From contig JABMLP010000004.1 in the NCBI GenBank assembly GCA_013176395.1, forward strand, positions 1,240,001-1,304,000: a DNA stretch of 64,000 bases, read 5' to 3'. The translations under genes were made by a program, and so were the position numbers. The stretch is from Venturia oleaginea. Lineage: Eukaryota > Ascomycota > Dothideomycetes > Venturiales > Venturiaceae. This document shows, one piece after another, positions 23,517 through 34,541 of the stretch. The notes under the pieces were generated by a model that had not been told where the DNA came from, made no database searches, and worked only from the letters and a program-made list of their open reading frames with translations. Position 1 is the first letter of the stretch. Every line of letters starts with the position of its first letter.

Positions 23517-24912
23517 ATGATTCCACAATTGCACCTATCCACATTACGCAGAACGTTCAAGCAACCACTGTTCAACGCCAGTCAACGCTCACTTACCCAC
23601 TACGCACAAAATCCTCTCTTCCTCGCCCCGCAAACCAGGACACGGCTACCCACACCATTAAAACAACTCTCCTCAACTTCTCTATTGTTCACCATGTCTG
23701 ATCCTCTCCCAAAGCGTCAAAAGACATCTCCACCTCTCATTGGAACACACAACGGCTTTTTCCACGCCGACGAGGCTCTCGCTGTCTGGTTTTTGAGACA
23801 GCTTCCTGCCTATAATAACAGCTCTCTGGTGCGTACCCGCGATCAGGCAATCCTAGACACTTGCCATACCGTCGTTGACGTCGGCGGAGAGTATAGCCAC
23901 GAGAAGAACAGGTATGTGTTTCCATGAAAACAGTGCTCCATAACCTAGATCGATATCACTACGTTTCTGGCAGTTCGTGCTGTTCAAATTGCCAGAACCA
24001 TACAAATATCCATCTCAGATTGGTCATTCTGGTTTACTAGCATGTCTGGATTCTAACCAATAGTTTGCTAGGTACGACCACCACCAACGCGGTTTCGAAG
24101 AGACATTCGATGCTGCCCACAAGACAAAGCTATCGGCTGCCGGTCTAGTCTACAAGCACCTTGGCAAAGATATCGTTGCTAAACACACCGGGCTCGCACT
24201 CGATAGCCAGGATGCTGAACTTCTTTACCAAAAAATGTACGATGGTCTGGTCGAGGCTTTCGACGCCGACGACAATGGCATTTCTGTATACGATAGCACG
24301 GCGCTCCTAGAGCACGGCATTGAGAAGCGTTTCGACAACTCGGGCTTCAGTTTGGCCTCCTACGTCGGCAGCCTGAACAATAGTCTTCCCCGCGCCGAAG
24401 AGGATGATTCGGCTGAGGTCAAGCAACAGAAGGAGGATCAGCGCTTCGAGCGCGCAAGCACTTTCGTTGGCGGATTGTTCGCAATGAAGTTGGAGAACAA
24501 GTTCTCCGCCTGGCTGCCAGCTCGCGCCAAAGTCCTCGAGGCTTTCAACGACCGCACCAAGCACGACGCCTCTGGTAAGATCATGGTCTTGAATGAGGGA
24601 CTTCCATGGGCGGATCACCTCTACACTCTCGAGGCCTCCACCAACACTCCAGACGATCAGAAAGTCCTCTACGTACTCCTCCCCGAGAACAGCGAGGCCA
24701 ACTCCAAGTGGCGCATTCGATCCGTAAGCATGGAAGGCGCTGGGTTCACAAACCGCAAGGACCTCCCTGACGCTTGGAAAGGTCTTCGTGACGAGGAATT
24801 GGACAAGGTTTCTGGTATCCCCGGTTGTATCTTCATCCATGCATCTGGCTTCATTGGTGGTAACAAGACTTTTGACGGCGCTCTCGCTATGGCTAAAAAG
24901 GCTATATCGTAG
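23517..24912 (+). CDS. myg1: MYG1 family exonuclease, two exons
   Basis: DHH-like metal-dependent protein; animal MYG1 is a 3'-5' RNA exonuclease found in nucleus and mitochondria. Exon 1 is 23517-23911, the 160-nt intron is 23912-24071, exon 2 is 24072-24912; total 411 aa with the junction reading NRYDHHQRGF. Metal-site motifs are GTHNGFFHADE near the start of the fold, VVDVGG and DHHQRGFEETF; the C-terminus contains FIHASGFIGGNKT. Two starts are plausible: Met1 gives a 59-residue Arg/Ser/Thr-rich presequence without acids, a good mitochondrial signal, while Met60 (23694) starts MSDPLPKRQK, which exposes a basic nuclear-type signal. The intron carries a palindromic repeat. Intact frame throughout. 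Confidence 0.9.
23941..24020 (+). repeat. Palindromic TCTGGCAA repeat, copy 3, inside the MYG1 intron
   Basis: Left arm TAGATCGATATCACTACG-TTTCTGGCAG and right arm AAATTGCCAGAA-CCATACAAATATCCATCTCAG. It accounts for about half of the 160-nt intron and leaves the donor, the ATTCTAACCAATAG-like branch region and the acceptor intact. Confidence 0.8.
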
Positions 24913-24960
24913 GTGCTAATCCATTACGACACCTGCAATCCATGATCGATATTGAGGGAT

Positions 24961-25020
24961 TATTTGGCGAGTTTCAAGAACAAAGTCGCCAGCGATTTAT
25001 CGATATCACTCTAGATTTGG
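24961..25020 (+). repeat. Palindromic TCTGGCAA repeat, copy 4 (degenerate)
   Basis: TTTGGCGAGTTTC and, inverted, GTCGCCAGCGATTTATCGATATCACTCTAGA. The core has changed to TGGCGA on both sides but the ATCGATATC outer arm is clear. It lies about 50 bp after the MYG1 stop codon. Confidence 0.55.
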
Positions 25021-27053
25021 TCATTTCAAAGTCTGCTTCACTATTCACATCCGACCGGGGACACCCGTTTCTTCACCTTGATACACGGCGTTCTGGGCGG
25101 TTTTAAAAAAGCATGTAGCCGGTACTTGGATGTTCTCTCTTGTGAGAGAATTCATCTCTCCTAAGAGAGAGATTTTGGTTGATACCCCAGAAACCTCGGC
25201 AGGCGGTTATAGCATGATAACTTTATGCATAAACAAACGGATCTCTCCCCGTTTTGAGGGAAACGACCAAGAGATTCGACGGAATCTCGTACACGTAGAA
25301 CTTGTGGCCGAGTAGCTGTTTATATATCGAAACAATATGAGCAGGTTTGCCAAAATTTTGGATCGAGTCTTGTGGTGATTTTCCGCCCAGCTGCTGTGAA
25401 TGCTTTCCATCTACACACATCTGGACACTTGCATGCAAACCGCATGAGTCCTCGTCGTTGCCCGTCTACCACGAACCATCGCTCTACTTCACAGTATAGC
25501 ATAGCACTCTATCCACCACATACGTGTCCGCCGCATCGAATCGATCGCATGGATGAAATAAAAACGATGGATGCGTATACAGTTCCCCGCCGGCCGCGGA
25601 CGGGCGAATCACCCGAGCGCCCAGGACGGACGAATTCGACCACGGGTTCCACCTCGTCGAGAAGGATGTTGTGTGTGATGCCGAGATGTTGTGAGCGTTG
25701 CATGGAGTGATCGCGCTGTATATGGGGGTTTATCGGTAAGCTGGGAGAAGCTTTGTGATTGGTTTGAGTAAGAGGAACGAGATACAGTAAGTAAAGTAAG
25801 AGAATTGAATCGAAGGTTCCGAAGCCATATCCAAGCTTGAGAGCAGAATCGTTCATGCAAAACCGAGGACTATATGAGATAAATTTGTATTTGGTTTTTA
25901 GGACTGGTGTTTTTGTTGGTATTTAATATAACTTATGCCACACCCGGTTCTATATTTATACTTTCCCGGTATCTACCACATCATATCTGCAATGTCCCTC
26001 TGCATCATCGGTGATCTAGGTTTAACGACACGCGGGTTATAGTAGGCGCGGATCATGTTGTTGTTTTTGCCCGGTTGGGTGATGACTGGATGGTATGTTT
26101 TTGGGAAAAATGAAGGGACGCTTTGGGTGGTGTTACTTTTGATGTAGCAGTAGGGTTTAGGAGGTATCTAGCTCCGGACCGCTTCCTAAGCAGCAGCTTC
26201 TCACGACCCTAGTTATGTAAGATGAGTTGTATGCGGGCTCAAATATATTTGGGGTAATTGGATTGGATTGCCAGTTCGCAGAGACGGGATGAGGAGGCGA
26301 GCGCGATAGGAGATGGGAAGTTCACTGTGTATAGATGTCTTTATTAGGGAAATCGGGATTCTGGGGTGGGTGGAGGGTTTACTTTTTATAGATGAGGCGG
26401 GTTTCGGGGTTGGTTGAGGTGTCGTGAAGTTTAAGGTAGGATATCGGGATGGGTTGAAGGGTCTTCACACTGATGTGTCTTAAAGGTGAAATATCTTAGA
26501 GTTGAAGCGTCTTGGAGTTGATAACTATAGACAGAAATCAGATACGATAAGCTGTCCATGATATATCCTGCGAAAGTCTCCATCTACATATGCACGGCTA
26601 TAATACACCGTAGATTCCATACAATGTTGAACACGTAGCACGGTTAATCTTCGTCCATATTGTTAGATGGCTTTGTCTTCCCGATATTGTACTTTCGGGG
26701 TTCATCAGAACCCCATGAAAAATCCCCTGAAAATCCTTGAAGTCTTAATCTAGAATACTGCTATCTTGTCTCCCAGAAAAACCACTCGGTTATCTATTAC
26801 AAATGTCCTCGTTAACCTCAAAAGCACAATATCGTGCTCTGTGCATCAACGTGGACATCCTCTCTATTTTTAGAGGACATCTTAATACTCGAGGGGTAAG
26901 AATTAAGTAATCTACCTCTTTTAGCTAGGTTCCGCTGTGGGGTAGAGCAGCTCTCTTAATCACTCATTCAGTCAGTCGAAAACTTAGGAATATGTCCACG
27001 TTAATGCACAAACTGTAGTACACAACCTAGCCGTAGACCTGGTCTCGCATTCA

Positions 27054-27085
27054 ACTTTTCACGGGATCTACGGCCCGTGAAAAGT
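27054..27085 (+). other. Perfect 12-bp hairpin
   Basis: ACTTTTCACGGG and its exact reverse complement CCCGTGAAAAGT flank an 8-nt loop ATCTACGG. No T-run follows, so it is not a simple terminator. Confidence 0.7.
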
Positions 27086-27744
27086 CGCACTACCTACAGG
27101 GATTCGAAGGGTCAATGTAGACACCGTTCCATATAAGATACATTCCTATGTCGTATTGACGCTTCCGCCTGCTCCAGTCGAGGGTAGGTGAAGTCGAAGA
27201 CGATATCCCAGGACGAGCAAGGAATCCTAGAATAAAGAAAATATCCTGCAGAGTTTCTCAAGGACGTCAGTTCGAACTCACAAGTCTCCTCTCTCTCTCT
27301 TATATTTATCGAATAGAGGGTCCCTACGAATCCACAAGCAACACTCTTAAGAAAGACTCTGTCCCACAATCTCAGATCCATCCATCTCAAGTCCAATAAC
27401 TAGAGTAAAAAAAGAATGGACAAGGAATGGTAACATCTATTCACTGTATCCCTCTATGATTATATTCTCAAGCCATGACCAAAAGGTCTGAGGTTCCCGA
27501 TGGTTTTGTGATGAATGCTTTTACCACCTTCTCTAGAACCTTGACATCATGGTTATACGAGAATGCTTCGTTCAGCCTGTATGGTTGATATAGCATGCAT
27601 GCCAATCCAATTTGGAAAAGGCGTCGAGGAAGCGAAATCCAATAACTCACCGCAGCTCCGCCTCTCGAAGCAGAAGTGAATTCTCTGCCCCAGCGGAGTC
27701 ATCAACTCTCCAATGGAAGCCTCAAATCTGTATGAGCATTTCGA

Positions 27745-27828
27745 ACTGGAGATCGATCGATATCGATAAATTTCTGGCGAAACAATTTTTGCAGTTTGCC
27801 AAAAATATATCAATGTCGATCTGAGAGT
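27745..27828 (+). repeat. Palindromic TCTGGCAA repeat, copy 5
   Basis: Left arm GATCGATCGATATCGATAAA-TTTCTGGCGA and right arm GTTTGCCAAAAATATATCAA-TGTCGATCTGAG. One of the best-preserved outer arms. Confidence 0.8.
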
Positions 27829-28232
27829 AGCAGAACGTTGCATGAAAGACATCCGCGTGGGATCCGATGTTTTTGTTCCATTTCATGTAGTATCTGCACT
27901 GTAAGAAACGTGCTGCTGCCCATTGCAGCCTTTCCGCCCTGCCCATCATGTTGTACCCACGAGCAACAAATTGCAAAAGTGAACATCCCGGATGGTACAT
28001 CGCTGCCATATTCAGCAGTAGAATAGTAACGAACAAACAAAAGAAATACTCAAGCCGTCTGTGGCAACTACAAGGACGGCGTGTGCCTGTTTCGGAGACT
28101 TCGTGTGTCCTCCCTGTTTGTAATATTCCATGCGCCTTTACACCATCCACACGTTCCTCCGTGAAAAATCCCAATCATTCAAATCGCGAACAGGCCTGCG
28201 ATAGCTTTTGGCCAAAGAGATAGCAGGGCAAA

Positions 28233-28808
28233 TCAGTTGCTGATTGTGACTGGTTTCTGAACTGCGTGTTCACTACCTTCCTCAAGGGTTTCCTCGCTCT
28301 TCGGTACGCTCTCTGCTGCTTTCTCCACTTCACTAGCACTCGTCTCTCTGTGTAGATAGCTGCCTCCTTCTTTCACAGGGCTGACACCACGCCCAAGTAG
28401 ACCGGCAGGCATAGTGCCAGGGGATGCTGAGCTGATACTGCCATGGTGGCCGTTGGCTGGTGAGCTTGAGTGTGGGATGTTTTCTGGGACTGGGTGTTCT
28501 CGACCGATTTGGGTGACACCAACGTCTGAGGCTTTGCCGGCTTTGGAGAGAGCGTAATCGCCGGAGTCGAAGTACTTGCGTTCCTTGATGTTTTGTTAGA
28601 TGTGCTGCGCTATAAAGTAAGGAAGGAGTGTATTACCTTCAGCTTGTTCTGTAGCAAGTCTTTCTTGTTTGGAAGCTTGCCATATAGCCTGAAAAGTCGC
28701 TGCTCATCTGGTGATAAAGACTGGCACCAATTATTAGCCGCGGTCTTGCCCAATTTCAACAAACACACGTACGCTGATATCCACTTTGTTCTGTTGGTGT
28801 GGGTTCAT
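28233..28808 (-). CDS. igo1: Endosulfine (Igo1/ARPP-19/ENSA family), three exons
   Basis: Small protein that, once phosphorylated by Greatwall/Rim15 kinase, inhibits PP2A-B55; in fungi it controls quiescence entry and mRNA protection. Exons are 28808-28773 (12 aa), 28720-28637 (28 aa) and 28583-28233 (116 aa), 156 aa in total; all introns GT-AG and in frame. The conserved block is complete: EQRLFRLYGKLPNKKDLLQNKLKERKYFDSGDYALSKAG, here cited by its parts EQRLFRLYGKLP and KYFDSGDYALSKAG. The Ser in FDSGDY is the kinase target. The C-terminal tail is disordered and Ser/Gly/Glu-rich. The main domain only appears after splicing, so a single-exon gene finder would miss it. Confidence 0.9.
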
Positions 28809-29365
28809 TTTGAAGGTTGTTGCCTGTAACTGACACTTCCGACAGGAAATATTCGTGGCTGAAGCTCGCTCTACAAAGCTTATGCTCAGGTATGACGAGG
28901 GTCGTATGTATCTGGTGACACTTTAGGGCTGTTGTGCGGTGCTCAATGGTCGCGATGGCTCCCAGTTGCACTCTCTTCGCTGTTTGGTCTGAGGGATGTC
29001 GACGGAGAAAGATGGTGAGCCAACGATGGGCCCTGTCAAATTATGGTTGTCCCTTGTGCTGCTGGTCGTCCCTTTTGCGTTCGCCCAATGTGAAACGACT
29101 TGACTTGACGCGGGCAGGGAATGGCGAAGCGAATCACTCGTTGATGGTTGATCCTGGGAGAGATTGATAGCGTGAGTAATGCTCTGCTTGAAGGACGTTG
29201 TTGACTTCGTAAGTTTCGTCGTGGTCGGATGTAGTAAAGATCCTCTCGAAGGAGGGGTCGAGGGTATGGGTCAAGGGCTGCAGATAGCGTCGAGTTAGAT
29301 CGATGCGGCCAAGCGTGGATGACTGGATGTGACGGGAATTGGTATAGGGGCCAAGGGAGGATAGT

Positions 29366-29421
29366 GAGGGGGTTTGAGAGGGAGTCGAGGGAGTCGAGGG
29401 GGTCGAGGGGGTCGAGGGGTT
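29366..29421 (+). repeat. GTCGAGGGG minisatellite
   Basis: Five or so 9-10-bp units of the type GAGGGAGTC / GAGGGGGTC in a row. Confidence 0.85.
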
Positions 29422-29635
29422 GGAAGGTTTGTAGTGGGAGCTGAATACAAATAGAAGTCCTAAGGCCGTAATGAAGTTTCCCAGGCGTGATCACCAGCCC
29501 AAGCTTCACTCCACCACCTCCGTCACTTTCACTCTGTCACGAGTTGACTTGCTTTTCCCTTCTCCCACGGCTCTGGCAGGCCCCTGCGAACCGCTGAAGT
29601 TGCCGATGCCATGACTTCCCATTCGCTGTGCCCTA

Positions 29636-29732
29636 TTATGTACTATGTACTACTGTGTACTGTGTACTACTGTGTACTGTGTACTAATGTGTACTGTGTA
29701 CTACTGTGTTCTGCTGTGTTCTACTTTGCACG
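29636..29732 (+). repeat. (TACTGTGTAC)-type microsatellite
   Basis: Overlapping TACTGTG / TACTACTGTG units repeat about ten times, decaying into TTCTGCTGTG at the right end. Non-coding. Confidence 0.85.
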
Positions 29733-30023
29733 ACTTTATCATACCACTGTATATTCCAGCTGGTGCGACAATGTTTCGGGCAGCATTCGCCAATTCCCAG
29801 CCGTTGACTTTTGGCCCAGGCACAACGATGACGGCGTTGGCTCCCTGGCACCAAGCAGAAAATCGATTGGGTACACACTTGACATGTCCGTCGATCCTGA
29901 CTATCTCCTCCATGCGATCGGACCAGCGTTGTGGCCACCCCAGATTGCACTTCCCACCATCATGGCTGTCGCCCTGTCACAAGAGTCTACTACATCGTAG
30001 AACATTACTCTTCATCATCTTCA

Positions 30024-30104
30024 ATCTGGGATCAGTATCGATGATAACCTTATGCCAATTTTCACATTGAATTTGCCAGAACTTTACCGGCATCCATGTC
30101 AGAC
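30024..30104 (+). repeat. Palindromic TCTGGCAA repeat, copy 6
   Basis: Left arm GGGATCAGTATCGATGATAA then TATGCCAATT; right arm AATTTGCCAGAA then CTTTACCGGCATCCATGTCAG. Arms are inverted and centred near 30062. Confidence 0.75.
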
Positions 30105-31056
30105 CAAGAAATTCTATTTCGAAATGCAAATTCGACTTATCCACCACCCTTTAAAGATTAAGCCGCAGCCTGGTATTTTATGGGTGGCCATCAGAGAAAG
30201 GAATCAAAAAGAGGGAGACACACTGTACACGCGCCATCAAAGCCATCTTCATTGGTGCGAGGCTCTGCACAATTACCTTCATTGTTTCGTGGTTCAATCG
30301 CTTGGTTTCGGGCGCTGAGGTTGAAGAAGGTGATGATTTGGAGATAATGGGAGTGGCGTGGTTTCTGACAGAAGTAAGGCTCACTCTCTGATTACGCAAG
30401 GTGATGTGCGGCATGTAGCAAGGGAGATCTGAGATCTGAGATCTGGATATCATGATACTGTCGAACGTAGCGTCTTCAGCCGGGTGACTACGATGGTCAA
30501 CTCCCGCCCTTCGCTTTGTAGCCACCTGAGTCTTATTAAAACTCAAGCTAGGAATTTCACTCAGGACCCATCATCGCCCAAATTCCCTATCTCAAGAATT
30601 CTCGCATCCGAAATGAGGTTTCGGACGTCCTTCGTTCTCAAAATTACTGATCTGACTCTGAGAAGTAAGATGTTATCGTTTATCTCTATCATTACCACGA
30701 AAGCTTGTCCAGTCTTGATATCTGGAGAAACTTAAGAAGATGGATTTGAAGAAGAAAACGAGAATGGTAGGGCCTGTCAATAAGATGAATGATCACGTTT
30801 GTTCAACGTCCGATGCCGGAGGTGCTCCCTTCTCGGAGAGACTTGCTTCATCAAATGCTTCACCACTCGGCATCTTTCCATCTCAAGACGATGACTTTGA
30901 TAATGACTGATTCCTTCTGCGATAGGCCGGCCATTCTTGCGTCAAGAAACCCCACCTCGAGATGGGCGCTAATGCATATCGTGTCCATAAAGCGTGCATC
31001 GACGCGCCGAGTTAGGGAGCAGGTTTGACCAACTTCATCAATTGAATATCATCAGC

Positions 31057-33017
31057 ATGTCTTTCCTTCAATTGGAGGACTTGCACGCGTTCGTAACTGG
31101 AGCGGCAGGGGGCATTGGTAGTGCGATAGTCGATGAGCTTTTAGGTACCTAGCTTCCTTGATTTCTCAGAGTTTGTACATCATAGAAATGTTGCTAACTC
31201 TTTCGTGTAGCTCAAGGCTGTAAAGTCACTGCTCATGATCTTCGGCCAAACTCACGGGATGCTCATGCCAATCTGACGACTGTTTGGGGAGACATATCAG
31301 ATGAAGCATCGATTTCAGAATGCGTGGAGCAAGCCGTTTCTGTCTTTGGACCCATCAATATCCTTTGCGCAAACGCTGGAATCACCGATGAGTCTGCTTC
31401 ATATCCAATCTGGGAGATGCCTGTCGAGATATGGGATAAAACTTACAATACTAATGTTCGGTGAGATATCGAAATGTCTCAGCTGTTAATAGATGGTTTT
31501 AACTCTTCTCCAGCGGCACCTTCCTCACAATCAAGCACTTTCTCCGAAACGCGTCAAAATCTCAAGAAATGCTGAATGAAGAGCTCAAGAATCTCGCGAT
31601 TGTCGTGACCGGCAGTGAGTGTGGTAAATTCGGGCAGGCGGGGCATAGTGAATATGCTTCTGGGAAGGCAGGGCTCCAATATGGTCTAATTCGAAGTGTC
31701 AAAAACGAAATCGTGCGGCTGAACAAGGCGGCAAGAATCAATGCCGTGGCTCCAGGCTGGGTCGATACAAAGCTAATTGAAGGACGGCTTGACGATCCGT
31801 CAGAAATGTGGACTGAAGCTCAAGCGACGGTGCCGTTGGCCAAGATCGCTTTGCCGACAGATGTTGCGAGAGCTGTAGCTTTTCTAGCGAGTCATCGAGC
31901 AGCTGGCCACATTTCAGGCGAATGCATCAGTGTTGACGGTGGCATGGAGGGTAGGATTGTGTGGAAAGAAGATGAGTTGCATCCTATCTTCACCCCGGAC
32001 AGCACGTCTCCAAGAAATCAAGTCGAGAATGTTACGTCCTCCAATATCCCAATCACTCTTGCTTCGCCAAGAATCAAACCCAAGAAGCCTCTCATTCAGA
32101 TGCTTGTTTCTGTTGACTTCGATGCTGTCAGTGGATGGCTCGGTACAGGTTTACACGAAGACAACTGCATGGCTGATTACAGTTCCGGTTTCTTCTCGGG
32201 AAAAGTCGGTGCTCCGCGAATGCTCAAGTTATTCAAACGACTCGGCCTATCATCTGATGTGACTTGGTTCATCCCTGGTCACACCATGGAGTCCTTTCCT
32301 GAGCAAACTCATGCCGTCGTCGACAGTAGTGCTGAAATCGGCTTGCATGGCTACTGCCACGAGGGAGCTCCGCAGCTGACGGAAGAGCAAGAGAGGGAAG
32401 TTATCGAAAAATGCATCTCTCTCGCGGAAAATTTGACCGGAAAGAAACCACGAGGATACAGAGCACCACTTTACCAACTTCGCGAATCCACGATCAAGAT
32501 ACTTGAGGAGCATAAATTCCTATACGACACCTCTTTGTCGGAACACGACAGCAAACCCTATTTGCTACCACTTAACGGCGGCACACCGATCAAGACGCCA
32601 GCGTACGCCCCAGGAACACAGGCGAGTGATTGGATGCATCCGCTCCCACAGGTCCATGATGCACCAGGAGAGTTGGTCGAAATTCCTTGCAATTGGTATA
32701 TGGAAGACATGACTCCGATGCAGTACTGGCCTCACACTGCTAACTCTGGTGGATATGTCGATGCTAGGGTGATCGAACACATGTGGAAGGAGAGGTTCGA
32801 ATTCTTGTTGATGGAACAAGAACAAGATGCGGATACCACTGAGGCCAAGGACAGCATGACTGTCTTCCCGCTCGTCTTGCATCCTGATACGAGTGGGATG
32901 GCGCATGTGCTGCCTATGATTGAAAGATTCCTGAAATGGGCGCAAGAGAAGGGTGATGTTGTGGAGTTCATCACCTATAGCGAGGCCGCTGAACGATGGA
33001 AGCGCTTCCAAAATTAG
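31057..33017 (+). CDS. Fused short-chain dehydrogenase - NodB-type polysaccharide/imide deacetylase, three exons
   Basis: Two enzymes in one 613-aa frame. Exons are 31057-31144, 31211-31460 and 31514-33017, introns GT-AG and frame-preserving. Residues 1-261 form a complete classical SDR: TGAAGGIG (14-21), CANAGITD, catalytic Ser147 in VVTGSECG, Y160-x3-K164, PG motif after it and VDGGMEGR at the end. A short Ser/Pro/Lys linker (about 262-303) leads to a NodB/PuuE-like deacetylase domain: the first-motif acids in SVDFDA (D314, D316), the metal histidines in H391-GYC-H395 and RGYRAP (426-431). Domain 2 resembles the PuuE/PgdA-like branch that acts on small amides or imides rather than chitin. 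Both domains sit in exon 3, so the fusion does not depend on a splicing guess. No signal peptide, so probably cytosolic. Substrate unknown. Confidence 0.9.
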
Positions 33018-33663
33018 GACGCTTACAGGAGGCTGTGTGCCTCACTCTGAATCCCACAGTAATTCACTCAAACTACATTCCGAAACAAATGTGCAGCCTC
33101 CCACTACAGAAATAGGGACGATGCGAAGTGCCGTCAAGTAAATGGAATTCTTTGGTTTCTGACTTGCTGATTGGTTGATTCTGCGCCAGGCATTCCGGAC
33201 TTGACAAAGGCTTTTAAATTCTCGGCTAAATTCCCGGCTGATATCAGCCTCAAATGAAAACCATGATAAGTGTTCACAGGGTACATTTTCATGCTTCTGG
33301 GGGAAAACAACTTTTCACCTTGGATAACGAGTAATTGCAAAAGTTTTCCGCAAGTTTATCATCTCTAGCTCCCATCTACAAATTTCGACAGGACCTCATC
33401 AAGCGTGGCATTGACTTAAATTTCCTTATTAGAGTAAGCTCTAGCAATTCAAGTTGCATTTGCCTTCGAATCCCCAGACCAAATCCACAGAGGCTGATGA
33501 ACATGAACAGGTGACTGCAGCTCCTCAAAACCGAACGATATTGAAAAGAACAGCGCCGTATTGTTTCTTCGTCCAATCTTCGCCATAATTGCCTTCGCTC
33601 CAGCTTCTTTCCGGTCACTGAGGTTCCCTTCTGGCGCACTATCGTTGAAAATACCTGAACTAT
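33018..33663. other. Intergenic, no gene seen
   Basis: About 650 bp downstream of the SDR-deacetylase gene. Short ORFs without domains. Confidence 0.45.
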
Positions 33664-34541
33664 ATGTCCCGCGGCTACATACGTGAGCCACCTTTCAGCA
33701 GTATCGTGTGTGCTTCAGTGAGTTGATTTTTCCGGGCGCACAAACGATGAGACTAACATACCAAACCAGGCAGCCTGGATGCAGGCGGTACTTTATGGAG
33801 GCGAATCCGAACATGTCATTCTCGCCAACTGCATGGATAGACAAGGCCTCGATCATTCTCAAATGGCCTTCTTCTCTGGCGCTATCGGACCCGGGATCCA
33901 GCCTCTGGTTGTCGTAACTGTCACGAGTGGGTCGACGCAGGCTTGGGAAGGCCCAAAGAACATTTCTGCTACATTTCCTGTCCTCACTTGGAAACAAAAT
34001 CATTTCACCGTCAACGTACCTGTTAAAAGTGCCTGCGGGCTACTATGCCGGATATGGCTCCAATGGACATGACAATTTTGCCTGCTGGTCCAATGTTGTG
34101 AAAATTGGATACAACGTGACCCGGGACTCTATCAGTTGCAACCAGATCTATGATCGTAACCATTCAATTTCACCTTTCACCTCCACCACGAGCGCCAAAA
34201 CGACCCCAAAGCTTACACAATCCACGACTTCGAGTTTGGTAGCCTCATTACAACGATCAAATATCGGACTTACGTCACCTACAATTTAAAGAGCATCCTC
34301 CGGATCGGAACCCAACTTTTCCGTGTCAGCTCCTCCCACAAGTACGGCTGAAGCTCTGGTGAATAATCGGATCACTCGAGGAGAGACTGCCGGGGCGATT
34401 ATTGGGCCAGTCGCAGCTTTAATAGCTCTTGTTACGTTTGTCTTCATGATCTACGCGTATCGGGACAAGACGCGGAGAAGGATAGCCAGTGAGACGGCGT
34501 CTGCTAGCGATGTGTTTCCTCTTTTGGCTTCATATATGTAA
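33664..34541 (+). pseudogene. Fungal ectodomain plus single-TM protein, with a frame break and an in-frame stop
   Basis: Probable cell-surface protein: an ectodomain with Trp and Cys landmarks (AAWMQAVLYGGESEHVILANCMD, cited as AAWMQAVLYGG and VILANCMD; GHDNFACWSN; ISCNQIYDRNH), a Ser/Thr-rich stalk and a TM helix (GAIIGPVAALIALVTFVFMIYAY) before a short basic tail. A small first exon (33664-33717) and an intron 33718-33769 are likely; no classical signal peptide is visible, so the N-terminus is uncertain. The frame is one base too long at AAAA 34025-34028, where VNVPVK should continue into VPAGYYAGYGSNG. Further on TAA at 34287-34289 interrupts the stalk, yet the same frame reopens through the TM segment. 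Either a decayed gene or sequence errors plus an unrecognised intron. Confidence 0.55.

Larger units (their letters stand above)
24913..28232. other. 3.3 kb without a supported gene
   Basis: No open frame with a recognised domain. It contains palindromic repeats at 24961-25020 and 27745-27828, small perfect hairpins (25133-25150, 26697-26715, 27054-27085) and AT-rich stretches. The first part is probably the MYG1 3' UTR. Confidence 0.5.
28809..31056. other. Intergenic region with low-complexity repeats
   Basis: About 2.2 kb between the divergent starts of endosulfine and the SDR-deacetylase gene. Contains two tandem repeats (29366-29421 and 29636-29732) and a palindromic repeat (30024-30104). 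The open frame on the minus strand at 29036-29509 is low-complexity and probably endosulfine 5' leader or chance. Confidence 0.5.

Noticed and set aside
29036..29509. 157-codon minus-strand ORF
   Set aside because: Mostly translated minisatellite and Pro/Leu/Ser low complexity upstream of endosulfine; more likely leader or chance.
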